A DNA stretch of 64,000 nucleotides from Misgurnus anguillicaudatus (Eukaryota > Chordata > Actinopteri > Cypriniformes > Cobitidae). The notes under the pieces were generated by a model, which saw only the letters and a program-made list of their open reading frames with translations, searched no databases and was not told the DNA's origin. Positions 1 through 11,311 of the stretch are shown piece by piece. The stretch is from positions 11,566,001 through 11,630,000 of the forward strand of contig NC_073341.2 in assembly GCF_027580225.2 (NCBI RefSeq). The letters are read 5' to 3'. Every line of letters begins with the position of its first letter. Position 1 is the stretch's first letter. The position numbers and the translations under genes were made by a program.

Positions 1-533
1 TATGTTGTGAGTATACTACAGTTCTGTATAGGGATGGGCACGAGTACTCGAACGTGGCATCGATGATCGATCATGAAAACGATGATCATGTGGCTTTATT
101 TATTTATTGTGGATATGGCGGCATTGGATGTCTGGTTAGCATTACAAGTGCATGTGGTAGTAAAGACTGGGTCTGGAGATGCGTCTTTGACGTCGCGTTG
201 AGCTTTGCAGACCGGCGTATGACATCAGTAACGTTACCATGCGTGATTCAAAAACAAACAGATAATTCCGCGCACCTGCCGTGCACGCCGCAAACCCCCG
301 ATCCACGCAATGCGCGGCAACTCGCCGATCCCGTGAAGCTGGTCACACCTTACATCACTGAGGCATTATGGTTTAAAAGGATGCCCTGATTTTCGGAAAT
401 ACAGTCAGTCAGGTGCAAAAGTACAGCGCCGTCAAAAGTTCAATGGGTTATCATCTCATATTTAAACATCAAATGTCAAGAGATACCAGAGAGCCATACG
501 AGCATTAACATTACATCTTGACTGAGAACAGGT

Positions 534-3499
534 GTATCGAGGACAAAGAGTGCAAAAATTTAAATGTACAAAGAAATATATAAAACAAACATAAATAAAT
601 AAATACAAAAATAAATATGCAGAGAAATATAAAAAACAAACATAAATGATTATTGCAACTTTGATTTCTTTATTTTTGTATTAAAATATTTTTAAAACTT
701 TTATTTATTTATTTATATATTTTTATTTATTCTTTTATTCATTTCCACATTTATGTATTTATTTATGTATTTATGTGAACATTTAATTATTTTTTTACAT
801 TTATTTATTTATACATTTATTTATTTAAACGTTTATTTATTTCTACATTAATTTTTTCCACATGTATTTATTTATACATGTATTTATTTCCACACGTATT
901 TATTTCTACATTTATGTGTCTAATATGTTAATGAGGAGGGGGCGTGTTTTTCTTCAGCCGTAGCAATGGAGCACAGAGTGGCAATGCTACAGTAGTGTAT
1001 ACACGTGTTCTGAGGCCAAAACAGTCGCATCTTTTGCTCTTACAAAATGACACGCAAGGGAAGAGCGTGTACGTGATTTTGAGTGTAGTGCAAGTGAAAT
1101 GAATGTTGAGAGAGGTGGGCGAAATGGCAAAAATCACTGTTTAAGTAATTTAATATCACTGTTTCTGTATGTATTTACAGGATAAGCATGCATATTCTTT
1201 ACCCCGAACATCGCGTTATAAACATCTGTCGGGATTCTTGCACACATTACAGAAACCGCATCTTTAACAGGTCTGGTAACAGACAGTGAGACACGACAGG
1301 GTGTGCACGTGAAATACACTGATCATATTTAATAAACGCCATATGCAGCTGACAGATCATTGATAGAGCTTGATGTCAACGAGGTTTGTGCACGATAAGG
1401 AGAAAAACCACACGCACTTTCATTGATGCCCACAAGCATATTGAATATTGCGTTTGAAATCACTTTAACATTCTCGTTTCTTAATTTTGTATGAACAACG
1501 CGTGATGTAATCATTCATATGACTGAGTTGTGGGCTCAGTCTCCTCTTCCAACGTGCCCCTCTCAAACACCAGCGCAAGTTGAAACACACGGCTCGTCCA
1601 GTCGGACGCCTCGCTTCTATCAGCAGGCAATGGTCATTGCTTTCTGTCCTTTACACATCATAAAGTTATGGCAAAATGCAGGCGTATGTAAAGGCAAGCA
1701 GATAGGCATAGAATATAAAGGCAACAATTTCGCGTTAAGTGTTCTCCAATACGCGGACGGAGTAAGACAGTGATATTAAAAGACAAAATTCAGTACACGC
1801 TTCAAAACATAACATGTACAGGCAATAGCTGAGACCGGAATATGAAAGCGACCCGATAAATATGTTTTCACGTCATATCGAATGATAAGAAAATGCTTCT
1901 CTACGGTTCATTATAAAATTCATACATAATGTCCTAGTAGTGCATCACATAACGTTTTCATCATCTCACAGGTTATAAAGTTTGTGGCAATCTAGCTTTC
2001 AATATTTTTCTGTCATTTGGCTGAGGTTGTAACTGGAAGGAGGATAATTTCTAGGCTACTAACTGTATGTCTGTCAGAACAGGATCACTTTATTACACTG
2101 AACCACACTACAATTACAAAATAAATATGAACATATGATATCAAATCCATTACAATAATAACATACATGATATGATATCAAGCATAATAAAACTAAAAAG
2201 CAATAAAAACTGTAATGACAGCATGTATGACATTAAATAATAAATCATTCCACATAAAACAATTTTCCATCTTGCAGCGTAACTTAAATAACTAAGATAT
2301 AAGGAAGCAGGATGGACTTATACATCGTGGTAGTCTATTATTACCAAATCAAATAAATTATTTTAAATTGCAAGTATATGATAGTGTGCGGGAGTTTTTT
2401 CCTTTCTGATACGACCTAATTGTTGGTCTTTTTTCCTACGCACCTATTCACCACAGGTGTGCGATGGAGTTTGTTCATTAATTTAGTCTATTATTACCAA
2501 AAACCCGAAATATGAAAAAACTCTGAGGTAACTCTGAGGTAAACTGTGCCAAATGCGCTATTTTAACCATTCACAATAAATCTAAATACTCTTAAAGGCG
2601 GAGTCCACGATGTTTGAAAAACGCGTTGGAAAAGGAGACGGGCCGACTACCAAAACACACTTATAGCCAATCAAATCAAATCAAATGCCGGGTTGCGTAT
2701 GTGTGGGACGGGTCTATCAACAGAAAGTCAAGATTCTATTGGGGTAGGGGCGTGTTTGTTTGGGTGATTTCAAATATCAACATTGGCTTTCAAACATCGT
2801 GGACTCCGCCTTTAATAATGACAAAGAAACATAACTGAAACAGGTTTTAATTGACAAAGATTGTATTTAAAACTGGTGTATACTCACATTCATGCAATGA
2901 CGCACACAAAAACACAAATATCTGTACGAATGCTGCTGTTCACAGCGCACATCTAGATTTAAACGGTGATTTTTGCCATTTCGCCCACCTCTCTCATTTC
3001 ACTTGCACTACTCTCAAAATCACGTCCACGCTCTTCCCTTGCGTGTCATTTTGTAAGAGCAAAAGATGCGACTGTTTTGGCCTCAGAACACGTGTATACA
3101 CTACTGTAGCATTGACACTCTGTGCTCCATTGCTACGGCTGAAGAAAAACACGCCCCCTCCTCATTAACATATTAGACACATAAATGTAGAAATAAATAA
3201 ACGTTTAAATAAATAAATGTATGAATAAATAAATGTAAAAAATAATTAAATGTTCACATAAATATATAAATAAATACATAAATGTGTAAATGAAAAATTA
3301 AATACAGAAATAAATAAAAGTTTTAAAAATATTTTAATACAAAAATAAAGAAATCAAAGTTGCAATAATCATTTATGTTTGTTTTTTATATTTCTCTGCA
3401 TATTTATTTTTGTATTTATTTATTTATGTTTGTTTTATATGTTTCTTTGTACATGTATTTACTTATTTATTTTTAATTTTTGCACTCTTCGTCCTCCAT
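534..3499. mobile_element. 3-kb DNA element with long terminal inverted repeats
   Basis: The segment 538-1144 is repeated in inverted orientation at about 2960-3497. Both arms contain an AT-rich ATTT/AAAT tract followed by a well conserved block of about 210 bp (928-1142 against 2960-3180). The outermost shared sequence is GAGGACaAAGAGTGCAAAA. The hexamer ACAGGT lies just outside both ends (528-533 and 3500-3505) and may be a target duplication. The interior (1145-2590) has only small open frames and no recognisable transposase, so the element would be non-autonomous. Superfamily is not clear; long-TIR elements such as MULE-type are a possibility. Confidence 0.6.
2592..2815. mobile_element. 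TTAA-flanked MITE (family A), 224 bp with TSD
   Basis: TTAA at 2592-2595 and 2812-2815 flanks a 24-bp terminal inverted repeat beginning AGGCGGAGTCCACGATGTTT. The right end is its exact reverse complement at 2788-2811. TTAA targets are the signature of piggyBac-type and Kolobok-type transposases, so this is a small non-autonomous derivative. It is nested inside the larger long-TIR element. Confidence 0.8.
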
Positions 3500-4689
3500 A
3501 CAGGTCAGGCGACGACACGACACAGCTAATCGCTAAAATAATAGTAAAGACTTAAAGCTGCTTAATTTTATGATGCTTTGACTGGACGTGTTTAAAAGGG
3601 CGCTGTTTATGGTGCACATCCACAACGGGAGTTAAACTTTCTGTACATAACTTAGTTGAAAACTTAGTTGAAGTCTAGCATTTTATGCAGATAGATGCAC
3701 ATTGTTCTGTCATAGTTTCTTCAAAATTAAGTTTTATTTCAGTGTTTTTAATAAAAAGTATTTTCATTTTCACCATGACGTGTACACCCCGCTCCTTTGA
3801 ATGCCCCGCCCCCAGTTAATGGAGTACTCGTTCTTCAGACCTATGGATTAATGGAAATGAAAAAATGACATAAATCTGTAAGTGGAAAAGTAATTCATAT
3901 GTGTGTGTTTTCTCCCAGGTTAGCACGAATGCATCCAGCATAATTTTGGATCTTTACCATTGAGGAGACTGGCTGACTGTTCTCAACCAACCATCATTCA
4001 CACGCTAAACTTTAATGGTACCACATTGATTTAAGTTGTTAGTATACCACAGTTCTGTTAGTGAAACATTTATTCATACTTTTGTGTTTTCTCACAGGTA
4101 AGTATGAACGCGTCTAGAGCAGTTTTGGATCTTTACCATTGAGGAGGTTGACTGACTTTCATCTATGACCATTAACACAACAAAAACTAAAGAAATGTTA
4201 CTACAAGTGGACCTATTCAGTTACTCATTATGCTGTGAGTACACCACAATTTTATCAGTGAAACAATAATGTTTGTTGTTTTCTCAATGCTTGGCATAGA
4301 CAAATGTGGCCCTTTGTCATTTGGATATTTCATGGGAAAAGTGTACGTCTTAAACATGTATAAATGTTGTTTGAATTAAGGAACAGTACACTGATTTATT
4401 AAAAGTGTACAATACACTGAGTCTATTAAAGTCATAAAGGAATACTTGATATATTTCATAAGGAATGTGAAAATCTTATATTAGTTTTGATGTGAATTTG
4501 GACTGAAAAGCAAACTTTTGTTTTATGTTTAAAATAATGTTTGTAAAATAAACGATTGTTTAATAAACTGTAATGATTTTCCTCAAACGGTTTAAGTTGA
4601 GTTAACTTATCGGGTTTTACAGTGTAACAACAACAATGTACAAAATCAAATAGGGGAAAGCATATTTTAAGAAACAAAAAATGTCATTG

Positions 4690-5645
4690 GATCCCATTAA
4701 AATCCTCTACAAATTTTTGTTGTGTCTTAAAATCCTTTAGAAATATCCTCTAATGAATCCTATAAGATTTTTTTATAATGGAATCCTATAAGTTTTTTCT
4801 AATGGAATCCTATAAGATTTTTCTAATGGAATCCTTTAAGATTTTTCTAATGGAATCCTATAAGATTTTTCTAATGGAATCCTATAAGATTTTTCTAATG
4901 GAATCCTATAAGATTTTTCTAATGGAATCCTATAAGATTTTTCTAATGGAATCCTTTAAGATTTTTCTAATGGAATCCTATAAGATTTTTCTAATGGAAT
5001 CCTTTAAGATTTTTCTAATGGAATCCTATAAGATTTTTCTAATGGAATCCTTTAAGATTTTTCTAATGGAATCCTATAAGATTTTTCTAATGGAATCCTA
5101 TAAGATTTTTCTAATGGAATCCTATAAGTTTTTTCTAATGGAATCCTATAAGATTTTTCTAATGGAATCCTTTAAGATTTTTCTAATGGAATCCTATAAG
5201 ATTTTTCTAATGGAATCCTATAAGATTTTTCTAATGGAATCCTATAAGATTTTTCTAATGGAATCCTATAAGATTTTTCTAATGGAATCCTTTAAGATTT
5301 TTCTAATGGAATCCTATAAGATTTTTCTAATGGAATCCTTTAAGATTTTTCTAATGGAATCCTTTAAGATTTTTCTAATGGAATCCTTTAAGATTTTTCT
5401 AATGGAATCCTATAAGATTTTTCTAATGGAATCCTATAAGATTTTTCTAATGGAATCCTATAAGATTTTTCTAATGGAATCCTTTAAGATTTTTCTAATG
5501 GAATCCTATAAGATTTTTCTAATGGAATCCTTTAAGATTTTTCTAATGGAATCCTATAAGATTTTTCTAATGGAATCCTATAAGATTTTTCTAATGGAAT
5601 CCTATAAGATTTTTCTAATGGAATCCTATAGGATTTTCTAATGGA
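4690..5645. repeat. 24-bp minisatellite, about 36 copies, open as MESYKIFL repeats
   Basis: A 24-bp unit with consensus ATGGAATCCTATAAGATTTT plus TCTA repeats head to tail from 4778 to 5641, with less regular copies from 4690. Because 24 is a multiple of three and the unit has no stop in this frame, 287 codons stay open and would read as the octamer M-E-S-Y-K-I-F-L. The main variant is TAT to TTT (Tyr to Phe) scattered between copies; a few copies have lost one base of the T run in compensating ways. No promoter, intron or homologous protein was recognised, so it is treated as satellite DNA rather than a gene. Confidence 0.9.
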
Positions 5646-6200
5646 ACGGTTCCAAAATATGATAGAAATTCTAATTAGATTCCTGTACAGAAGAGATTGT
5701 AGTAAAACCAAGGTTAATTTTCGTGGTATTTGTAGTAACACTCTGGTCATACAAATGGCATTCATTTCACCAAAAAACATGGTTATTACACTTTTACTAT
5801 AATAACATTTGGTTAATTTTCATAAGGATTTGCTAAAGTATTAGCTTGATCTGTGTTAATGCCCAAATCAAGTTATTTTCAATATTACTTTTTATTTTTA
5901 ATTGCCACACTATGACCAAAAGCCTATAAATCTCTATCACCTCATGTAAAATACTGTACAGTGGGGGAAATAAGTATCATTTAAATTTTCACCTGACTTT
6001 GTGCATTTATAATGTGTACACAGATATTCAAATTTGCTCACTGTGACTGTAAAACCCCTAACCTGAATCATGACCTTCTGTATTTGTCATGGTAATTTTT
6101 TATCATTATGATGATTATAACAGGCTGTTTCCTACAGGAAGAAGATAGATCCATTGCTGCCCAAGCTAAGCTTTTTTGACACAAGTGTGACATCCCGAAA
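5646..6200. other. Unassigned AT-rich spacer
   Basis: No gene or transposon ends were recognised. The stretch is AT-rich with a poly-A run at 6199-6210 at its right edge. Confidence 0.5.
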
Positions 6201-6222
6201 AAAAAAAAACCATTAATAACCG

Positions 6223-6522
6223 GTGGGTGAAGGACCTCCTCCTGAGGTATGTGCAGCTGTTCGGTCTCCTGCTACCTCGAGGTCAACGTGGACAGGGCAA
6301 TTCATGGGCAGGGCCGCCTCAGGTCGTTCACTTTCCTCGAGATCCGGCAGCCTGAACAAGCTGGGACCGGCCAAGAGAGGAAATGGTGCAGGAGACGCGT
6401 ACACCTCTACAAAGCAGTGGCTGGTGATGAAGGAGGAGGACATCACCACCAAGTCCCTGAAGTGCTTCAGGCGCTACATTCTCGATAGAGAGGTAGGTCA
6501 CTGTGACTTTAAACAGCCTTGA
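6223..6522 (+). other. Unrecognised CpG-rich open segment (possible exon)
   Basis: This stretch is much richer in G, C and CpG than its AT-rich surroundings. Two overlapping frames stay open (99 codons from 6223, 79 codons from 6249). In the 6223 frame the last part reads STKQWLVMKEEDITTK and continues to a potential splice donor (gag|gtaggt at about 6492). I do not recognise the product. It could be one exon of a host gene, a fragment of a retrocopy, or part of a transposon. No acceptor is obvious on the 5' side, where a poly-A run precedes it. No neighbouring exon in the same frame was found. Confidence 0.25.
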
Positions 6523-7218
6523 TTGTTACTAAACACATGCTATGTTAAGGCAAACCTCAAAGCTGAAACTTCCCTGTAATTCACAGAAGCCTCCACCAGA
6601 TGCCACTCTTCCTGCCGCGACTTCCAGCTCTTCAAGAAGAGAACCAGGATCAGTCAGAGCTTTATTTGCAAGTATGTTTGCACATACAAGGAATTTGTTT
6701 TGGTGACAGAAGCTTCTACAGCACAGAATAAGTGTGACAGGATACAGACAATAAAAATAATACAATTAGAATAAATAAAATACACAATATGCAAAAAATA
6801 GATTAAAAAAAGAAAATATATATTTTTAAAAGACAATATACAAGATGGTATGGGAATGTTCATCCCTATACCAAAGTTATCATCATTGTGATATGTCTTT
6901 GAATAATCTCTTATTATTATCATCACACAGGTCCACGTGCTCATCTCCACTGAAGCCTTTGCAGAGAAATGAAACAGTGACTGCATGTTTGATCTACAGT
7001 CGCCACCCGGTGGTGATGAAAATGAATAGTATAATAGAAAGTATGACTTCAACATGTTCTTGGTGGTATGGTACAGTGCTTTATATAGATTAATGGTACA
7101 GTCTTCTTTAGCTTAAAGGTAAATATAACAGTGAATGAAGATCATTCTTAAACTGTGTTTAGATGTAGTTCAATAAAGTTCAGAGTATCAGTGAAGAAAG
7201 TTTGAGAGATTTCTACAT
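6523..7218. other. Unassigned spacer
   Basis: AT-rich sequence with no recognisable gene. A short potential exon-like piece at about 6585-6650 follows the CpG-rich segment, but no frame supports it. Confidence 0.4.
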
Positions 7219-7223
7219 AAAAT

Positions 7224-7361
7224 TGTAGTGGCAGGTTGTGGCCACCTGATGGGGCTAGAGGTCCAGGTTGTTAAGATATGACTGAGTAGAATAAATAAAG
7301 AGTTGTCTGATTTCATCCAGTGAGTTGTATCCTTGAATACAGTGTATAGAGGAACAATACA
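7224..7361 (+). repeat. 5' LTR (138 bp)
   Basis: Starts TGTAGTGGC and ends CAATACA. It contains an AATAAATAAAG poly(A)-like motif near its centre. It pairs with the copy at 9320-9457. Confidence 0.93.
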
Positions 7362-7376
7362 TGGTGTCAGAAACGG
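7362..7376 (+). promoter_or_regulatory. Primer binding site, tRNA-Leu type
   Basis: TGGTGTCAGAAACGG follows the 5' LTR directly. Vertebrate tRNA-Leu(CAA) ends in TTCTGACA plus CCA, which would pair with TGGTGTCAGAA. Confidence 0.7.
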
Positions 7377-7519
7377 TTAACCCACGACAGACAGAGTCTA
7401 GTAGCACAGATAAGTCGTCGGAGCAGTCTAATGGTGTGTAGAGTGATAATCTGTGGAGCGAGTGAGAGCGAGTCAGCGAAAGCTAACAACGGGCTAGCGG
7501 CAAGCTAAAAACACACAGT

Positions 7520-8215
7520 ATGGACCACATATTTACTATCACGCCACCGGGACCATTCGATTTCGAGCCAAGCTCGTGGCCGACATGGATTAAAAGGTTT
7601 GAACGCTTCAGGATTGCGTCGGGATTGAAAGAAAAAGACGGCGCATACCAGGTGAATTCTCTCATTTATACGATGGGTGAAAAGGCTGACGATATTCTGA
7701 GCTCGCTGCAGTTGACAGAAGAGAAAGAAAAAGACTTTGAGGAGGTAAAAAAGGCATTTGATGGACATTTTGTTGGCGTGCATAATGTAATTTATGAACG
7801 AGCCAAGTTTAATAAAAGATGTCAAGATGTCGGTGAATCTGCTGAAAACTTTATCACCTCAGTACATAAGCTAGCTGAACATTGCAAATATGGCACCTTA
7901 CGTGAGGAAATGATCCGAGATAGGATTGTGGTCGGCATACGTGATGCTAAATTGTCTGAGAGGCTGCAGCTCAACCCAAATTTGGATTTAGCTACAGCTA
8001 TACTTCAAGTAAGGCAACACGAAGAAGTGAAAAAGCAACAAGCTGTTCTGCGGTCAGCTGATTCGCCAGGACAAATAGATGCACTCTCACATAACAGTAA
8101 AAGACAAGCTCAAAGGAAAAAATCCTTTCAACGCGGAAGCCATTATCAGCCTCAATTTACATCGACTAAGTCAAAACATTGCGGGAAGTGTGGCAAAACC
8201 CCAAAACATTCATAG
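7520..8215 (+). pseudogene. Gag of the gypsy-type element, stopped inside its zinc knuckle
   Basis: A 231-codon frame begins 158 bp after the 5' LTR. The N-terminal part (for example PPGPFDFEPSSWPTWIKRFE) has the look of a Ty3/gypsy capsid of the type that packages genomic RNA into virus-like particles. It ends at a TAG (8213-8215) that falls within the first CCHC-like knuckle (CGKCG..). The same frame continues past the stop into a second knuckle, CRKCRKKGHFAAAC (about 8240-8281), so the stop is most likely a nonsense mutation rather than the natural end. Functional Gag would need both knuckles for RNA binding. Confidence 0.8.
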
Positions 8216-9205
8216 ACTGAATGCCCAGCAAAAGATGTCGAGTGTAGAAAATGTCGAAAGAAGGGACACTTTGCGGCTGCGTGCAGATCAGTTCAAACGC
8301 TGGATTCAATTGAAGAGGATGCGGCAGCTTATCTCGGGGCTGTTGACTATCCACTGTCATCCACATGGACTGAAATACTTACCATAAATGGCAACCCATT
8401 GTGGTTTAAAGTGGACACGGGTGCGTCTGTGACTGCGATCCCAGAAGCAGAATTCACACTGGATAGATATGGCAGATACTCACCACCGTGTAAGCCGCTA
8501 CTAGGTCCCGCTGACCAACCTCTGAATGTTAAAGGGCAGGTGCATGCAGTTATTCAGTGAGGAGACAAAAAGATTGAGGAGGAGGTGTTCATCGTGAAAG
8601 ACCTGACCATACCCTTATTGGGTCTTCCTGCTATCCGCAGACTACAGATGATCCCCCAGCTCAATAGTATCGATGATGCAGAAACTCACTTTCGCTCAAC
8701 TTACCCAGATGTATTTAAAGGGCTGGGAAACCTTAAGGGGGAGTACAAAATCAAGCTAATAGACAATGCAACACCCTATGCCCTCTCTGCACCGCGACGT
8801 GTAGCTATTCCCCTCCGAGCCAAAGTCAAAGAGGAACTAGACCGGATGGAGAAGATGGGAGTCATAGCCCGTGTTGAAGAACCGACTGAATGGTGCGCGG
8901 ACATGGTCCCTATAGTGAAATCATCTGGGAAAATTCGCATCTGTGTGGACTTAACCCGGCTGAACGAGAGTGTCATCATAGAGAGACATATCCTGCCGGC
9001 AGTGGATGAGACACTGGCCAAGCTGGAAGGAGCCAGAGTCTTTACAAAGCTGGATGCGACATCAGGCTTCTGGCAGGTACCACTCCACAAAGACTCAATG
9101 CTGTTGACCACTTTCATTACTCCAGAGGGGCGCTATTACTTCAAAAAGGGCTACTGTGAAGTAAAATGTCTTCTGTTCATTTCTCTGGTTACACGTTTAA
9201 GTTAA
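8216..9205 (+). pseudogene. Truncated pol (protease, partial reverse transcriptase)
   Basis: In the same frame as gag. The retropepsin active site reads VDTGASVTAIP (DTG at 8414-8422). A TGA at 8558-8560 interrupts the frame before the linker EEEVFIVKDL. Reverse transcriptase follows, with IRICVDLTRLNE and the first catalytic aspartate in FTKLDATSGFWQVPL (about 9045-9089). The similarity stops after TPEGRYYF at about 9150. The remaining RT blocks including YxDD, RNase H and integrase are missing, replaced by about 150 bp of noncoding sequence before the polypurine tract. The copy cannot encode its own reverse transcriptase. Confidence 0.88.
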
Positions 9206-9308
9206 AGAAGGAATACGTAAAGTTGTAAAAAAAAGTGATTGCAACAATGGAGTAGCTATACTGTTAAATGTATCCCATGGTCTGGTAAAACAAGTATTCT
9301 TTCATCTT

Positions 9309-9319
9309 AAAGGAGGAGA
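9309..9319 (+). promoter_or_regulatory. Polypurine tract
   Basis: AAAGGAGGAGA lies immediately 5' of the second LTR, where plus-strand priming would occur. Confidence 0.8.
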
Positions 9320-9457
9320 TGTAGTGGCGGGTTGTGGCCACCTGATGGGGCTAGAGGTCCAGGTTGTTAAGATATGACTGAGTAGAATAAATAAAGAGTT
9401 GTCTGATTTCATCCAGTGAGTTGTATCCTTGAATACAGTGTATAGAGGAACAATACA
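9320..9457 (+). repeat. 3' LTR (138 bp)
   Basis: Starts TGTAGTGGC and ends CAATACA; followed by the target duplication AAAAT. Confidence 0.93.
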
Positions 9458-9542
9458 AAAATCTGTAATGTAAAAATATAATCTTGAAGGTTACATTTTT
9501 TTAATAAGGTCTATCTCTATTTACAGTTGTATTATGCCACAT

Positions 9543-9760
9543 TTAACCTTCTAAGACCTGGATGTCACATATGTGGATACTTATATGTATATGTAATACT
9601 TAATTCTGTGTAACTGGAACCTATTATACACAAACATGGACAAATACACTGCTTCATGTTCATAGAAAAATATTTGGTTATTATATTAATTGGTTCCCAA
9701 AAATAGCTGGTAGAAATCTGAAAAAAAAAGACAAACCAAAGCTCGGTCTTAGGAGGTTAA
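9543..9760. mobile_element. TTAA-flanked MITE (family B)
   Basis: TTAA at 9543-9546 and 9757-9760. Ends read CCTTCTAAGACC at the left and GGTCTTAGGAGG at the right, an imperfect inverted repeat. No coding capacity. Confidence 0.65.
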
Positions 9761-10840
9761 TTTAGGCTTCATGTTATCTGACCAAAGATAGGAGATTGTT
9801 GCATAAATTGGTTTGGGGCAGAAAATATAATTTTGGTATTGGAAACATTTTTAAGATCTTTTCCTCTCATCTCATACAGGATTTTGTCCACCACCATGAC
9901 CCTTTAGTCTCTGTGGTGGTTCTTCATCAGTCAAATGTCCTTTAATGTTTTTGGGAATTAATATTAAGTAGTGTTTAGTGAATTTAACCCTGCAGTAAAC
10001 CCAGCAATATGTAACTCTGTTGATGCTTTAACTGCTGTAAGGGATGAGGGATTATTATCTAACTTAATGTCTGTTTTTGACTGACTGCCAGTGTTGAACT
10101 TTTTGATATGCCTGAAGGATTTTGAACAATGAAAAAACCTTTCGTATGTATCATGCATTAAAATATATGACCTTTGATGCTTTTTAATGATTTAAATAAA
10201 ATCTCCATACAATCTGAGCATGTCTGTGTTTTACTCTCGACTAATACTCTTTTTCTTTTAACATTACTGGTAATTAACATAGCGCCATCTAGTGGTTGTA
10301 AATGAATAACACAATAGGTCTAAATATATGAATACAAAATTAAGAAAAAGAAGAAAACATCTCTTATACTGGGAAAAATCTTATCTAGTTTATGATGATC
10401 TGGTTCGTGTGGCTTTGTAATGGAAATGTAACTGTTTGTTTTTCTCTGTGTAAACTATGTACGTTAATGTAGTAAGGTCTGTTATGCGTCTCCTCCTGTT
10501 ATGTATGTTATGTAATGTTGTATGTTTTCTTTTCTGTAATGTTTAGTGAACATGCAATAAAAAAATATTAATACAAAATCTATACATTCTGTAAAATACA
10601 TTTTAAAATGTAGTAATAAGCATTAAGTAAGACATATTAAAGAGTTTTGATATTATATATATATCTACAATAAAAAGTCCAAAAGTTGTAAATTGTTTTA
10701 ATGAAACAACACAAGGGACATAAATATATATATAAAAAAACTCATCACAGTTGAACTGTAAACAGAACAAAGTCATTAAACTCCATGACAACCATACTGT
10801 AGAACACATCGTTGTCATGGAACCATTATGACATCACACT
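9761..10840. other. Unassigned spacer upstream of the kinase gene
   Basis: AT-rich DNA with no recognised gene. Small TA and AT microsatellite-like runs occur at 10655-10665 and 10727-10735. Confidence 0.5.
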
Positions 10841-10847
10841 CGGTGCC

Positions 10848-10855
10848 TATAAAAA
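10848..10855 (+). promoter_or_regulatory. TATA box of the Pim-like kinase gene
   Basis: TATAAAAA lies 232 bp before the proposed start codon and would place transcription start near 10880. A CRE-like TGACATCA is just upstream at about 10830. The choice rests on motif and position only. Confidence 0.5.
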
Positions 10856-11079
10856 CGCTCAGCCAGATGAGACCGGTATCATTTGACTGATCTGAACGCT
10901 TGCCTTTGGTTGACTCTGAACGCTACTGTACAGATTACCAAGTGAATTTGCAGACTTTCAAAAAGTTCGCAGCTTTAAACTGCTCGACGCACTGTGTACG
11001 GACAGACAGTTTACTTAGATTTCAACCCTCTGTGAACCGAGTCTAGCACAGTTAAGTCTTTCAGTTATTTTTTCACATC

Positions 11080-11311
11080 ATGTTTCGTCCTGTAACACCA
11101 TTGTCCGACAAGGACATGGAAGGAGCAGATGTTGAAAATATGGATTTTATTCTGCCGAATGCTGTGCCGAACTTTGACTATGTCCTTGATATCGGACTTT
11201 CGTCACAAGTCGGGCGCGCTGCCGGCTGTTTAAATCCATGTGGAGGAGAGGAGGATGATGAGGAGGAGATGGTGGATGTTTATCCAACACATGAGGCGAA
11301 ACGCCAAAGAG
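11080..11311 (+). CDS. Pim-like kinase exon 1
   Basis: Start ATG in catcATGTT context, ending gccaaagag|gtaaga in phase 1. Contains MDFILPNAVP (residues 21-30) and an acidic run EEDDEEEM. It resembles exon 2. Confidence 0.7.

Larger units (their letters stand above)
1..4320. repeat. Degenerate tandem repeat (about 180 bp unit), interrupted
   Basis: Related units recur here. The phrase ttttggatctttaccat is at 3944-3960 and again near 4123-4139, and gagtat/cacc-acagttctgt-type strings occur at about 10-28, 4030-4050 and 4230-4250. The first unit breaks off at about 28 and resumes at about 3875, so roughly 3.85 kb of other DNA lies inside the array. The short direct repeat TCTGTA (23-28 and 3875-3880) brackets the insertion and could be a target duplication. 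Function is unknown. No coding potential was recognised; a 111-codon open frame at 54-389 matches no family I know. Confidence 0.5.
7224..9457 (+). mobile_element. Short Ty3/gypsy-type LTR retrotransposon, recently inserted
   Basis: Two 138-bp LTRs (7224-7361 and 9320-9457) start TG and end CA and differ at a single site that I can see (gcAggttg against gcGggttg). The 5-bp target duplication AAAAT sits at 7219-7223 and 9458-9462. The primer binding site TGGTGTCAGAAACGG at 7362 fits the 3' end of tRNA-Leu (CAA), and a polypurine tract AAAGGAGGAGA ends at 9319. The interior codes for gag, protease and the first third of reverse transcriptase in one frame. The palm YxDD region, RNase H and integrase are absent. 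The element is therefore defective but young, probably moved by proteins from an intact relative. Confidence 0.93.

Noticed and set aside
5532..5780. Minus-strand frame over the 24-bp array
   Set aside because: Antisense shadow of the minisatellite.
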